Shown: one piece after another, positions 18,032 through 26,244 of the stretch
How the letters are laid out: each line of letters begins with the position of its first letter
Position numbering within the stretch: position 1 is the first letter of the stretch
Source of the DNA: Candidatus Solibacter sp.
GTDB taxonomy: Bacteria > Acidobacteriota > Terriglobia > Bryobacterales > Bryobacteraceae
Length of the DNA stretch: 32,042 nucleotides
NCBI GenBank assembly: GCA_025463045.1
Contig: JAOAPT010000009.1
Location: forward strand, 1 to 32,042
Reading direction: 5' to 3'
Program-made: the position numbers and the translations under genes
The notes under the pieces: model-generated
The model's input: the letters and a program-made list of their open reading frames with translations, nothing else
Databases searched by the model: none
What the model was told of the DNA's origin: nothing

Positions 18032-21028
18032 ATGATTTGCCCCCAATGCAGAACTCCGAACCCGGATGGCACGAAGCTCTGCGTGAAGTGTGCCACGCCC
18101 GTCGATTTGGACAACGTGACGCTTCCCCTGTTCTCCACTCCGCAGCCGGAAGACACCACCGGCATGGAGACGAAGGCGACGGCATGGTCCAGTCCGGCGT
18201 CCACGGGGATGTACGAAGCGGCCCCCGCTTCGGGGCTGCGTCCCGGGTCCATGCTCGGCGAGCGCTATGAAATCATCAAACTGCTTGGGGAAGGCGGCAT
18301 GGGAGCCGTGTACCGCGCGCACGATCGGGAGCTCGATCGCGTCGTCGCCCTCAAAGTCATCCGCCCCGAATTGGCGCGCAACGCGCAAGTCCTGCAGCGT
18401 TTCAAGCAGGAGTTGATTCTCGCGCGCCAGATCACCCACCGCAACATCATTCGGATCTTCGATCTGGGCAGCGCCGACGGCACGCGCTTCATCACGATGG
18501 AGTTTATCGAAGGTGAAGATCTTTCCGCGATTCTCGCCAAGCGCCGCAAACTCCCCGCCGACGAAGCGGCGCCGATCATGGCCCAGGTCATCCGCGGTCT
18601 GGAAGCCGCCCACGCCGAAGGCGTCGTCCACCGCGATCTCAAACCGCAGAACATCATGATCGATTCCGACGGCAAGGCCTCGGTCATGGATTTCGGCATC
18701 GCGCGCTCGATGGACACCACGAACATGACGCGCACCGGCGCACTGCTAGGTACGCCAACGTACATGTCGCCGGAGCAGGCGCAAGGCCACAAAGTCGATT
18801 CGCGCAGCGACCTCTACACGCTCGGCATCATCTTCTACGAACTCCTCACCGGCAATCCGCCCTTCGAAGCGGATCATCCGATGGCAACCCTGGTGCGCCG
18901 CATTCAGGAAAAGCCGGTACCCCCGATCCAGATCGAGCCGACGATTCCGAAGGCGATCAACGACATGGTGCTCAAGATGCTCGGCACCAAGCCCGAGGAG
19001 CGCTACCAGACGGCCGTTGAGATTCTCGCAGACCTCGACGCCTTCGAAGTACACCGCACCGGACGCACGATGCTCGGCGTCGTCGCCGCGCCCCCGGTCA
19101 AGAAAATCGGGTATCTGCCGTTCATCGCCGCCGGCATGGTGGTCGGTGTGATCATGGGTGCGTCGCTGCTCTACATGCGAAAGGGTGGTGTGCCTGCCGC
19201 GCCCGCGGTTACCAAGACCGTTCGCCTGCTCGTCTCCGATTTCCAGAACGCGACCAAGGACCCGGTCTTCGATGGCACGCTCGAACCCACATTTGCGCTC
19301 GCGCTCGGAGACGCAGCGTTCATCAACTCGTATTCCCGCGGCGACGCGCGTACGGTGGCTCGCCAGCTCCAGCCAGGCGCCACGCAGCTCGATGAAAAGC
19401 TCGCGCAACTCGTGGCCGCCCGGGAAGGCATCGATGTGGTGGTCTCCGGCGCCATCGAACCCGCCGGCAGCGGCTACACGATCCGCGCCCGCGCCCTGGA
19501 CACCGCCACCAGTAAAGTGCTGGTCGAAAAATCGGCCAACGCCAAGGGCAAGCAGGACGTGCTCGCCGCCGCCGGAAAACTCGCGGCACCGATTCGCAAG
19601 GCGCTCGGCGATACCACTCCCGAATCCGCTCAACTGCGCGCGGCGGAGACATACAGTTCCAGTTCGCTCGAAGCCGCCCAGGCGTACGCCAAGGGGCAGG
19701 AATTACAGTGGGATGCGAAATTCCGCGATGCCATCAGGCCCTTCGAACAGGCCATCGTATTCGATCCCGAAATGGGCCGCGCCTACGCCGGGCTCGCAGT
19801 AATGCACCGCAATCTCGGCGATCGCAACGAGGCGGAAAAGAATTTTCAGTTGGCCATCGCACGCACGGCCCGCATGACAGACCGCGAACAATACCGCACC
19901 CGCGGTGCATATTACCTGTTCATGCGCAACGATCAAAAGGCGCTCGACGAGTTCTCGACCCTCACCAAACAATTCCCCGCCGACGACGCCGGGCGCATCA
20001 ATCTCGCCACCGCACTGCTCTACACCCACAACTTCCCGCGCGCCATCGAGGAAGGCCGGCAGGCAGTCAAGCTCAATCCCAAGAAGCCGCTTTACCGCAA
20101 CAACGTCGCGCTCTACGAAATGTACTCGGGGCGCTTCGATGATGCCATCCGCGACGCGGGCGAGGCCATGAAGTTGAATCCGGCCTACACCCGCGCGTAC
20201 CTTGCGACGGCGCTCTCCCAATTCGCGTCCGGCAAGATCGTCGATGCCGCCGCCACATATCAGAAACTCGCCGGCATCGGCGCGCAAGGCGCATCGCTCT
20301 CCACCATCGGCTTGGCCGACATGGCGATCTACGAAGGCCGCGATGCGGAGGCTGCGGCCATCCTTGAAACCGCCATCGCCGCGGACCGGGCGGCCGATCC
20401 GAAATCCGCAGGCGATGGCAACAAGCTCGCCGCCCTGGCCACCGCACTCCGTGCGAATAAGGCCCAGGCTCTGGAGGCCGCCAATCGCGCACTCGCCGTC
20501 AGTAAGACCGAAGCTTTCTCTTACGCCGCCGCCCGTGTGCTGCTGGAGTTCGGGCAGGATGCCAAGGCGCTCGAAGTCGCCAAGGCCATGGGCGCCCGCC
20601 TCGAACCCGAACCACGCGCGTACGCAAAGCTCATCGAAGGCGAGGCCCTGCTCAATAAGGGCAAGGCTCAGGCTGCAATCGATCTGTTTCAGGAAGCGCA
20701 GAAGCTTGCCGACACGTGGATCGGCCGTCTCGTTCTCGGCCGCGCCTATCTCGAAGCCAACGCGTTTACCGAAGCCTCTTCGGAGTTCGGCTCCTGCGAG
20801 AAGCGCAAGGGCGAGGCCGCCAGCGTCTTCCTCGACGATATTCCCAGTCTCCGCTACTATCCCCAGGTCTACTACTATCGCGCCCGCACCGAGGAAGGGA
20901 TGAAGAGTCCCGCGGCCGGCGAGTCTTACAAGACTTTCCTCGCCATCAAAGCCAAGGCCAGCCCCACCGATCCGATGGTCGCAGACGCCCGCAAACGGGC
21001 AAAAGCTCTCGGAGTACCAGGACTGTAA
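18032..21028 (+). CDS. Ser/Thr protein kinase with N-terminal zinc ribbon, one TM and C-terminal TPR-like repeats
   Basis: CPQCRTPNPDGTKLCVKCATP; GEGGMGAVYRAHD, VVHRDLKPQNIMID, VMDFGIARSMD, GTPTYMSPEQAQG; TM near GYLPFIAAGMVVGVIMGASLLY; TPR-like repeats after it. Confidence 0.93.
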   Translation: MICPQCRTPNPDGTKLCVKCATPVDLDNVTLPLFSTPQPEDTTGMETKATAWSSPASTGMYEAAPASGLRPGSMLGERYEIIKLLGEGGMGAVYRAHDRELDRVVALKVIRPELARNAQVLQRFKQELILARQITHRNIIRIFDLGSADGTRFITMEFIEGEDLSAILAKRRKLPADEAAPIMAQVIRGLEAAHAEGVVHRDLKPQNIMIDSDGKASVMDFGIARSMDTTNMTRTGALLGTPTYMSPEQAQGHKVDSRSDLYTLGIIFYELLTGNPPFEADHPMATLVRRIQEKPVPPIQIEPTIPKAINDMVLKMLGTKPEERYQTAVEILADLDAFEVHRTGRTMLGVVAAPPVKKIGYLPFIAAGMVVGVIMGASLLYMRKGGVPAAPAVTKTVRLLVSDFQNATKDPVFDGTLEPTFALALGDAAFINSYSRGDARTVARQLQPGATQLDEKLAQLVAAREGIDVVVSGAIEPAGSGYTIRARALDTATSKVLVEKSANAKGKQDVLAAAGKLAAPIRKALGDTTPESAQLRAAETYSSSSLEAAQAYAKGQELQWDAKFRDAIRPFEQAIVFDPEMGRAYAGLAVMHRNLGDRNEAEKNFQLAIARTARMTDREQYRTRGAYYLFMRNDQKALDEFSTLTKQFPADDAGRINLATALLYTHNFPRAIEEGRQAVKLNPKKPLYRNNVALYEMYSGRFDDAIRDAGEAMKLNPAYTRAYLATALSQFASGKIVDAAATYQKLAGIGAQGASLSTIGLADMAIYEGRDAEAAAILETAIAADRAADPKSAGDGNKLAALATALRANKAQALEAANRALAVSKTEAFSYAAARVLLEFGQDAKALEVAKAMGARLEPEPRAYAKLIEGEALLNKGKAQAAIDLFQEAQKLADTWIGRLVLGRAYLEANAFTEASSEFGSCEKRKGEAASVFLDDIPSLRYYPQVYYYRARTEEGMKSPAAGESYKTFLAIKAKASPTDPMVADARKRAKALGVPGL

Positions 21029-21052
21029 CCTCAAATCGCCGAAATCATCGGA

Positions 21053-21061
21053 TGGTATAAT
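21053..21061 (+). promoter_or_regulatory. Extended -10 promoter element TGGTATAAT
   Basis: TGnTATAAT 42 nt upstream of the ATG at 21103; no convincing -35, as allowed for extended -10 promoters. Confidence 0.4.
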
Positions 21062-21102
21062 CGCAGAACACCAAAGGGGTTTGCACGAAGCCCTGTGTCG
21101 TT

Positions 21103-22032
21103 ATGTCAGCTCGGAGGATGATTTTCGGTTCGGCTTTTTCACTGGCGTTGCTTGCCTTCGCGCCACTCGTGTCTGCCAACCCGGTCCTCGATCCCGGCGG
21201 TCCGGGAGGCCTGACGCTTTTCAACGTCAGCAATCTGGCCAGCTTCAACGACGCGAACCCCACCGGACTCTACGAGGGGATCGCGATCACATCGAACACG
21301 CTTTACCTGTCACTGGGTGATCCAACCAGCCTCACGCAAAGCGTCTGGGCCTTGCCCCTCATTCGCAGCAATGGCCACATCGTCTCCGTCGAGAGCAGCG
21401 GCGCCATTTTATACAAATCGCTGCCGAACAACCTCGGCGACACTCTGGGCGGAGGTCTAGTCACGGTCAATGGCGGCATCCTGTACACCATGCTGCCCAC
21501 TTTCCTGGGGCAAGCCGTCGGCGCCCCGACGCTGACCGACCTCGGCATCGCGGCGAGTATCGGCGGCCTTCAATATGTACCTGGTTCCGGGAATAGTCAG
21601 CTCAAAGTCAGCAGCACGTCAGGGGATTGGTACACCGCAAACGTCAGCGGAACTCCGGGATCCTACACCGTTGGTTCCGTCTCCCAGCAGTCGCTCGGAG
21701 TGGCGGCCTATTCGTTCGACTACATTCCCGCCGACCTGACCTTCGCCACTGCCGGCATGATTCTGGGCGACGCCAGCTCGATCAGTTACTACCAGGTGGA
21801 TAATAGTGGCGCTCCCAAGCCAGGCACTCGCGTACAACTGGTCAACTACAACTTCGAGGCTGCCATCGGATACGGCGTGGCGCGCGATCCGTTCAGCGGC
21901 GACGTGCTGTTCACCACCGGCGACAACCAGATCTTCCGCCTCAGCGATACCTACGACGCTCCCGAGCCCTCGACCGTTCTGCTCGCACTAGGCGGTATCG
22001 CGCTACTCGCTACCCGCGCGCGCCGCCGGTAG
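21103..22032 (+). CDS. PEP-CTERM sorting-domain secreted protein
   Basis: N-terminal signal peptide and C-terminal APEPSTVLLALGGIALLATRARRR (PEP motif, TM, Arg-rich tail). Confidence 0.85.
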   Translation: MSARRMIFGSAFSLALLAFAPLVSANPVLDPGGPGGLTLFNVSNLASFNDANPTGLYEGIAITSNTLYLSLGDPTSLTQSVWALPLIRSNGHIVSVESSGAILYKSLPNNLGDTLGGGLVTVNGGILYTMLPTFLGQAVGAPTLTDLGIAASIGGLQYVPGSGNSQLKVSSTSGDWYTANVSGTPGSYTVGSVSQQSLGVAAYSFDYIPADLTFATAGMILGDASSISYYQVDNSGAPKPGTRVQLVNYNFEAAIGYGVARDPFSGDVLFTTGDNQIFRLSDTYDAPEPSTVLLALGGIALLATRARRR

Positions 22033-22037
22033 TCGGG

Positions 22038-23606
22038 CTACTTCACTGCGACGGTCGCCGCACCCGTGCTCGAGAAATTTCCTATCTTGATGATGACTGG
22101 CAGCGCAATCGAGGATGGCACGCCGGCCGGTATTTCCACGTTGACTTGCGTCAGTCCCGCGACCGCGTCCGGCGCCGCCCCGGCGTACTTGACTACCGCG
22201 GGAACTCCGCCGACCGTCGCCGTCGGCGTCTGCGACAACAGCGGCGGTGGCGCGGCGGTCACCGACCCATCAGCAGCCGGCGGCGTGACCGCGCCCCCGC
22301 CCGTCATGTAAACTGCGATCACCGAGCCCTTCGCGGCCGGGTTGGCAGACGAGTTGATCGACAGATCCTGATTCAGAATCGCTCCCGGACCTGATCCGCT
22401 CGCGTCCAGTGTGAAAATCGCGGGGGACGCGGCTTGCACGTTAATCGTCGCGGTATTCGAAGCCGTCCCCTGATTGAGTACCTGGACTTTCGTACTACTC
22501 TTTCCCGCCACGGCGTACGGTACGACGGCGCTGACTTGCCCGGCGAGCGTGTAAATCATCGGCGCCGCCACGCCATCGAAGAGCACCTGGGTGCCCGCCA
22601 GCGAATTCATCACCACTCCCTTTTCCACCTGCAGCGTCGCGATCGAAGACGGCCCGAGATTGCTGCCGAAGATGGTGACGATCTCGCCTGGGCACACTCC
22701 ATCGGTCGAGTAGTTTGCCGCGTTGGCAATGCCGCTCAACACGACGGGCGGAGGAGGCGGCGGCTGTTGCGTAATCGTGTAGAGCAGCGCGCCGATGTGG
22801 ATGTTGCCGGTGCGCACGATGCTCTTGTTTTCCAAGAGGTGGTAGACCAGGCTGCCATTGCCGGCGCCCGAAGCGCCGTTGGTGATCTGGATCCAACTCA
22901 CATCGCTGAACGCGCTCCAAGCGCAGCCATCGCCCGTCGTGATCGTGATGCGGTAGTCTTTCGCGTCGGACGGCGCCGTTGCACTGGTCGCCGACAGCGT
23001 CAGGTTCGCCTGCGATCCATCTTGCGTGATCGCCACCACGGGCGGACTCGGCAGGCCCGTCGACACCGTGATCGATCCGCTTCTCCCTGAAACGCACTGG
23101 TTCGCATCGACCGAATAGGCGGCTGTCGCATTGCTCGACCCCTGCGATCCGCCTGTTAACTTGATCCACGTCGCGCCGGAAAAGGCCGACCACGCACAGT
23201 TAGCTGTCACCGCGAACGATCCGGTGCCGCCATCGATCGGGAAATTCTGATTTTTCGGATCGGCCGAAAACAGGCACGTCGCGCCGCTCTGCGTGATTGT
23301 GACATTCTGCAGCGAAACGCGGATGATGCCGCTGCGCGAGTTGGCGCTTGAATTCGAATCGACGGTGAAGCTCACTTTGCCCGGCACCGCGCCGCCGGTC
23401 TGGCCCGCCGTAATGTGAATCCAGTTGGCTTGGCTCGCGACCGAGAAGTTGCCGCAGTTACTACCCGTCGATTGCGTCACCGCGATCTCCCCGGTATAAC
23501 TGTCGGCGGGAATCGTGAAGCTGGTCGGGGTCACCACCATGGTGCAATCGCTTTGTGCGAACAGCGGGGTGGCGGCAAGGAAAGCGATAGCGGCGAAGAG
23601 CCTCAT
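22038..23606 (-). CDS. Secreted protein with BACON-like repeats and TIGR03437-like C-terminal domain
   Basis: MRLFAAIAFLAATPLFAQ signal; repeats NCAWSAFSGATWIKLTGGSQGSSNATAAYSV and GCAWSAFSDVSWIQITNGASGAGNGSLVY; C-term SGIANAANYSTDGVCPGEIVTIFGSNLGP... Confidence 0.85.
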   Translation of the reverse strand: MRLFAAIAFLAATPLFAQSDCTMVVTPTSFTIPADSYTGEIAVTQSTGSNCGNFSVASQANWIHITAGQTGGAVPGKVSFTVDSNSSANSRSGIIRVSLQNVTITQSGATCLFSADPKNQNFPIDGGTGSFAVTANCAWSAFSGATWIKLTGGSQGSSNATAAYSVDANQCVSGRSGSITVSTGLPSPPVVAITQDGSQANLTLSATSATAPSDAKDYRITITTGDGCAWSAFSDVSWIQITNGASGAGNGSLVYHLLENKSIVRTGNIHIGALLYTITQQPPPPPPVVLSGIANAANYSTDGVCPGEIVTIFGSNLGPSSIATLQVEKGVVMNSLAGTQVLFDGVAAPMIYTLAGQVSAVVPYAVAGKSSTKVQVLNQGTASNTATINVQAASPAIFTLDASGSGPGAILNQDLSINSSANPAAKGSVIAVYMTGGGAVTPPAADGSVTAAPPPLLSQTPTATVGGVPAVVKYAGAAPDAVAGLTQVNVEIPAGVPSSIALPVIIKIGNFSSTGAATVAVK

Positions 23607-23611
23607 TTTCA

Positions 23612-24292
23612 CTATTTTAGCGCGTCGCGGCAGGCTTTCAGGATAGCCACCGATCCTGGTGTATCGCCATGCACGCATACCGTTTGCGCCTGGCCCTCGT
23701 TGGCGAACCGCAATGCTTGCGCCGCCGCTGCCGCCGGGTCGGTGATCAACGCGTCGGGAAATTTGCGCGAGCGTAGTGTTCCGTCCGGCTCGTAGCGACG
23801 ATCCGCGAACGCCTCGCCCCACACCCGCATCCCCATCTCGCGCCACACCTCGAGCATCGGAGACTCCGCCAGTCCGAAGATCGTCACCCTCGGATTCCAG
23901 CGCGCCACGCCTTCCGCGATCGCGCGCGCGACTTCCCTGTTCTTCACCGCGACGTTGTACAGCGCGCCGTGCGGCTTCACGTGGACGATCTCCCCGCCGA
24001 CGCGCTCGATCACCGCGTGCAGCCGTTCAATCTGGCGATGCACCGTGTCCGCAATGGCTTCGGCAGTCATCGCCATCTCTACCCGTCCGAAATTCTCGCG
24101 GTCCGGATACCCCGGGTGCGCGCCGATCCTGACGCCGCGCGCCAACGCCAGCCGCGCCGTCCGTTCCATCGTGCCCTCGTCCCCCGCGTGTCCGCCGCAT
24201 GCGATGTTGGCCGACGTGATGTACTCCATCAGCGCCGCTTCATGCGCCGCATCGTCCAACTCCCCCATGTCGCAGTTCAAATCGAGTTTCAT
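23612..24292 (-). CDS. pxpA: 5-oxoprolinase subunit A (LamB/YcsF family)
   Basis: [42 protein letters not shown]...IGAHPGYPDRENFGR. Confidence 0.95.
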   Translation of the reverse strand: MKLDLNCDMGELDDAAHEAALMEYITSANIACGGHAGDEGTMERTARLALARGVRIGAHPGYPDRENFGRVEMAMTAEAIADTVHRQIERLHAVIERVGGEIVHVKPHGALYNVAVKNREVARAIAEGVARWNPRVTIFGLAESPMLEVWREMGMRVWGEAFADRRYEPDGTLRSRKFPDALITDPAAAAAQALRFANEGQAQTVCVHGDTPGSVAILKACRDALK

Positions 24293-25170
24293 ATCGAGTA
24301 CAGCCACTCCTCCTGCTCCCGCAACAGATTCCACGCACCTTCCAGGGTAATCCTCTCAAAGGCCGCCTGATCGCGCGGCCGCAACTGCCCCAGCTTCCAA
24401 AAATCCGCCGAGATCACATTGGCAGGCTTCGGATATCCGCCCGTGGTCTGATGCTCCACGAACAATACGATTGGCTGTCCGTCCGGCGGCGCCTGCACCG
24501 CGCCGAGCGGCACCCCTTCCGTAATCATGTGGCCGCCCGGCGCCGCCAGCGGCGAGCCCTTGAGCCGGATTCCCATTCGATTCGTCTCCTCGCTCACTAC
24601 GTAGGTGCCACGGTACAGCTCCTCTCCGAACCATCGCGCCTGCGGCCCGGCGGTCGCGCGAAGGTACGCCGTCCCGCTTTGCACCGGAGCGCCACGCGCC
24701 GGCCCGCGCGGCTTCCGCACCACCGCGCCTCCACTTGCGAGGCGATCGCCCTTCCTGAGCGGCCGCCCGCCGACGCCCGTCATCACGTGCACCGACGCAC
24801 TCCCCATCGTGAGCGGGACGTCGAGCCCGCCGCGCACCGCGAGATAACAGCGCGCCCCATTGCGTGCCGCGCCGCATCGCACCACATCGCCCGAGCGCAC
24901 CGTCGTCGCTTCCCAGAGCGGCACGTTCGCGCCGAAATCTGCGCCCGCCAGCGCGATCACTCCATCGCCTTCGACCGCGAACTCGCCGCCCGCAAGCGTC
25001 ATCTCGAGCGCCGGAGCATTCTCCGCATTCCCTGCCAGCAGATTCGCCGCGCGCAGTGCAACCGGATCGGCCGCACCCGATGCCGAGATCCCATACTGCG
25101 CGAAGCCAAAGCGTCCCAGATCCTGCACGGTCGTCAGCAGGCCCGGCGAGATGACGTGAAGCCAGGTCAG
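24289..25170 (-). CDS. pxpC: 5-oxoprolinase subunit C (biotin-dependent carboxyltransferase-like)
   Basis: [42 protein letters not shown]; probable CTG start at 25168-25170 with GGAGG at 25178-25182; ATGA overlap with pxpA. Confidence 0.85.
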   Translation of the reverse strand: MTWLHVISPGLLTTVQDLGRFGFAQYGISASGAADPVALRAANLLAGNAENAPALEMTLAGGEFAVEGDGVIALAGADFGANVPLWEATTVRSGDVVRCGAARNGARCYLAVRGGLDVPLTMGSASVHVMTGVGGRPLRKGDRLASGGAVVRKPRGPARGAPVQSGTAYLRATAGPQARWFGEELYRGTYVVSEETNRMGIRLKGSPLAAPGGHMITEGVPLGAVQAPPDGQPIVLFVEHQTTGGYPKPANVISADFWKLGQLRPRDQAAFERITLEGAWNLLREQEEWLYSI

Positions 25171-25817
25171 ATGCGAGCCTCCACGAACCGCACCCGGTCG
25201 CCCATCCGCAACAACGGCGGCGGCGATCCCTCCAGATCGAACAGCGTCATCGTGGTCCGCCCGATCAGCCGCCATCCGCCCGGAGAGGACAGCGGATAGA
25301 TCCCCGCCTGCGCACCGCCGATCGCCACACTCCCGACCGGCACGTGTTTTCGCGGTGCGGACAGTCGAGGCGTCGCCAGTTCGGGCGGCAGTCCGCCGAG
25401 ATACGGAAAGCAGGTCGAGAATCCGACGAAGTAAACCAGGTATTCGGCGGCCGCATGCAGTTCCACGACGCGCGCTTCGCTTAACCCCGTATGTCGTGCC
25501 ACGTCTCCAAGGTCCGGCCCGAACTCGCCGCCATACCGCACCGGGATCTCGACATGACGCGGCTCAGGCGGCGCCTCATGCTTGTGCGTCGCCTCCCGCT
25601 CGCGAATCATCGCCGCGACTTCGGCGTGCGAGCGCAGCCGCGGATCGAAATCCACCAGCACGGAAGTGTACGCCGGATGCAGATTGAGAATCCCGCGCAC
25701 ACCTTCGAGACATCGCGTCAGGCGCGCCACCGCCAAGTGCGTTTCGAACGTTATCTCATCGCCGAACGAAATCAAGAGCGAGCGATCGCTCGCGGGACGG
25801 ATCTCCATTAGTTCCAT
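25167..25817 (-). CDS. pxpB: 5-oxoprolinase subunit B
   Basis: 216 aa; [24 protein letters not shown]...[10 protein letters not shown]...[57 protein letters not shown]. Confidence 0.94.
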   Translation of the reverse strand: MELMEIRPASDRSLLISFGDEITFETHLAVARLTRCLEGVRGILNLHPAYTSVLVDFDPRLRSHAEVAAMIREREATHKHEAPPEPRHVEIPVRYGGEFGPDLGDVARHTGLSEARVVELHAAAEYLVYFVGFSTCFPYLGGLPPELATPRLSAPRKHVPVGSVAIGGAQAGIYPLSSPGGWRLIGRTTMTLFDLEGSPPPLLRMGDRVRFVEARI

Positions 25818-25868
25818 CTCTCAGTGGGACAGGCCATCGTTACTTGTGGCCCGTCAACCCGGGCGTTC

Positions 25869-25887
25869 CGCCGCAAACTTCGCGGCG
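25869..25887. repeat. Hairpin CGCCGC-AAACTTC-GCGGCG
   Basis: Perfect 6-bp arms upstream of pxpB. Confidence 0.5.
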
Positions 25888-25904
25888 AAAGACCCCTCAC
25901 ACAG

Positions 25905-25962
25905 AGCCGCGACCGTGAGGGAGCGGTGGCCGCGTGACCACCGCTCCGTAACCGTCGCGGCT
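25905..25962. repeat. 58-bp palindromic element
   Basis: AGCCGCGAC (905-913) pairs with GTCGCGGCT (954-962); GGAGCGGTGG (920-929) pairs with CCACCGCTCC (938-947); 8-nt loop. Confidence 0.75.
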
Positions 25963-25973
25963 CCGATTGGGGT

Positions 25974-26140
25974 GCGTTTTTCAACGGAGTTCTCCATGGC
26001 CCCGTTCGGGGCCGCAACAAGGGATGAAAATGCACGATGCTTCTTGGCGCGTAATTTTCAACGGAGTTCGCCATGGCCCCGTTCGGGGCCGCAACAAGGG
26101 ATGAAAATGCATCATCGCTTTTAGGCGCGTCATTTTCAAC
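25974..26140. repeat. Tandem ~77-bp repeat of hairpin units (two full copies plus a degenerate third)
   Basis: TTTTCAACGGAGTTC[T/G]CCATGGCCCCGTTCGGGGCCGCAACAAGGGATGAAAATGCA occurs twice; TCAAC anchors at 25981, 26058 and 26136; each unit has GGCCCC-GTTC-GGGGCC. Confidence 0.88.
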
Positions 26141-26244
26141 AGAGCGCCGAGCGCGTCCCGGAAGACAGCGCCCCTTCTCACAGTCGCGGCCGCCAATGAT
26201 CTTTCCATCCCGTCAATGTCGCCGCGCCTCCATTTCAAGCGATC

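Noticed and set aside
19703-21034. 443-aa minus-strand ORF opposite the kinase gene
   Set aside because: Antisense to a well-supported Ser/Thr kinase; composition typical of high-GC shadow frames
25974-26140. CRISPR array
   Set aside because: The supposed spacers are also similar between copies, only two full units exist, and no cas genes are present; the data fit a tandem duplication of a 77-bp hairpin unit
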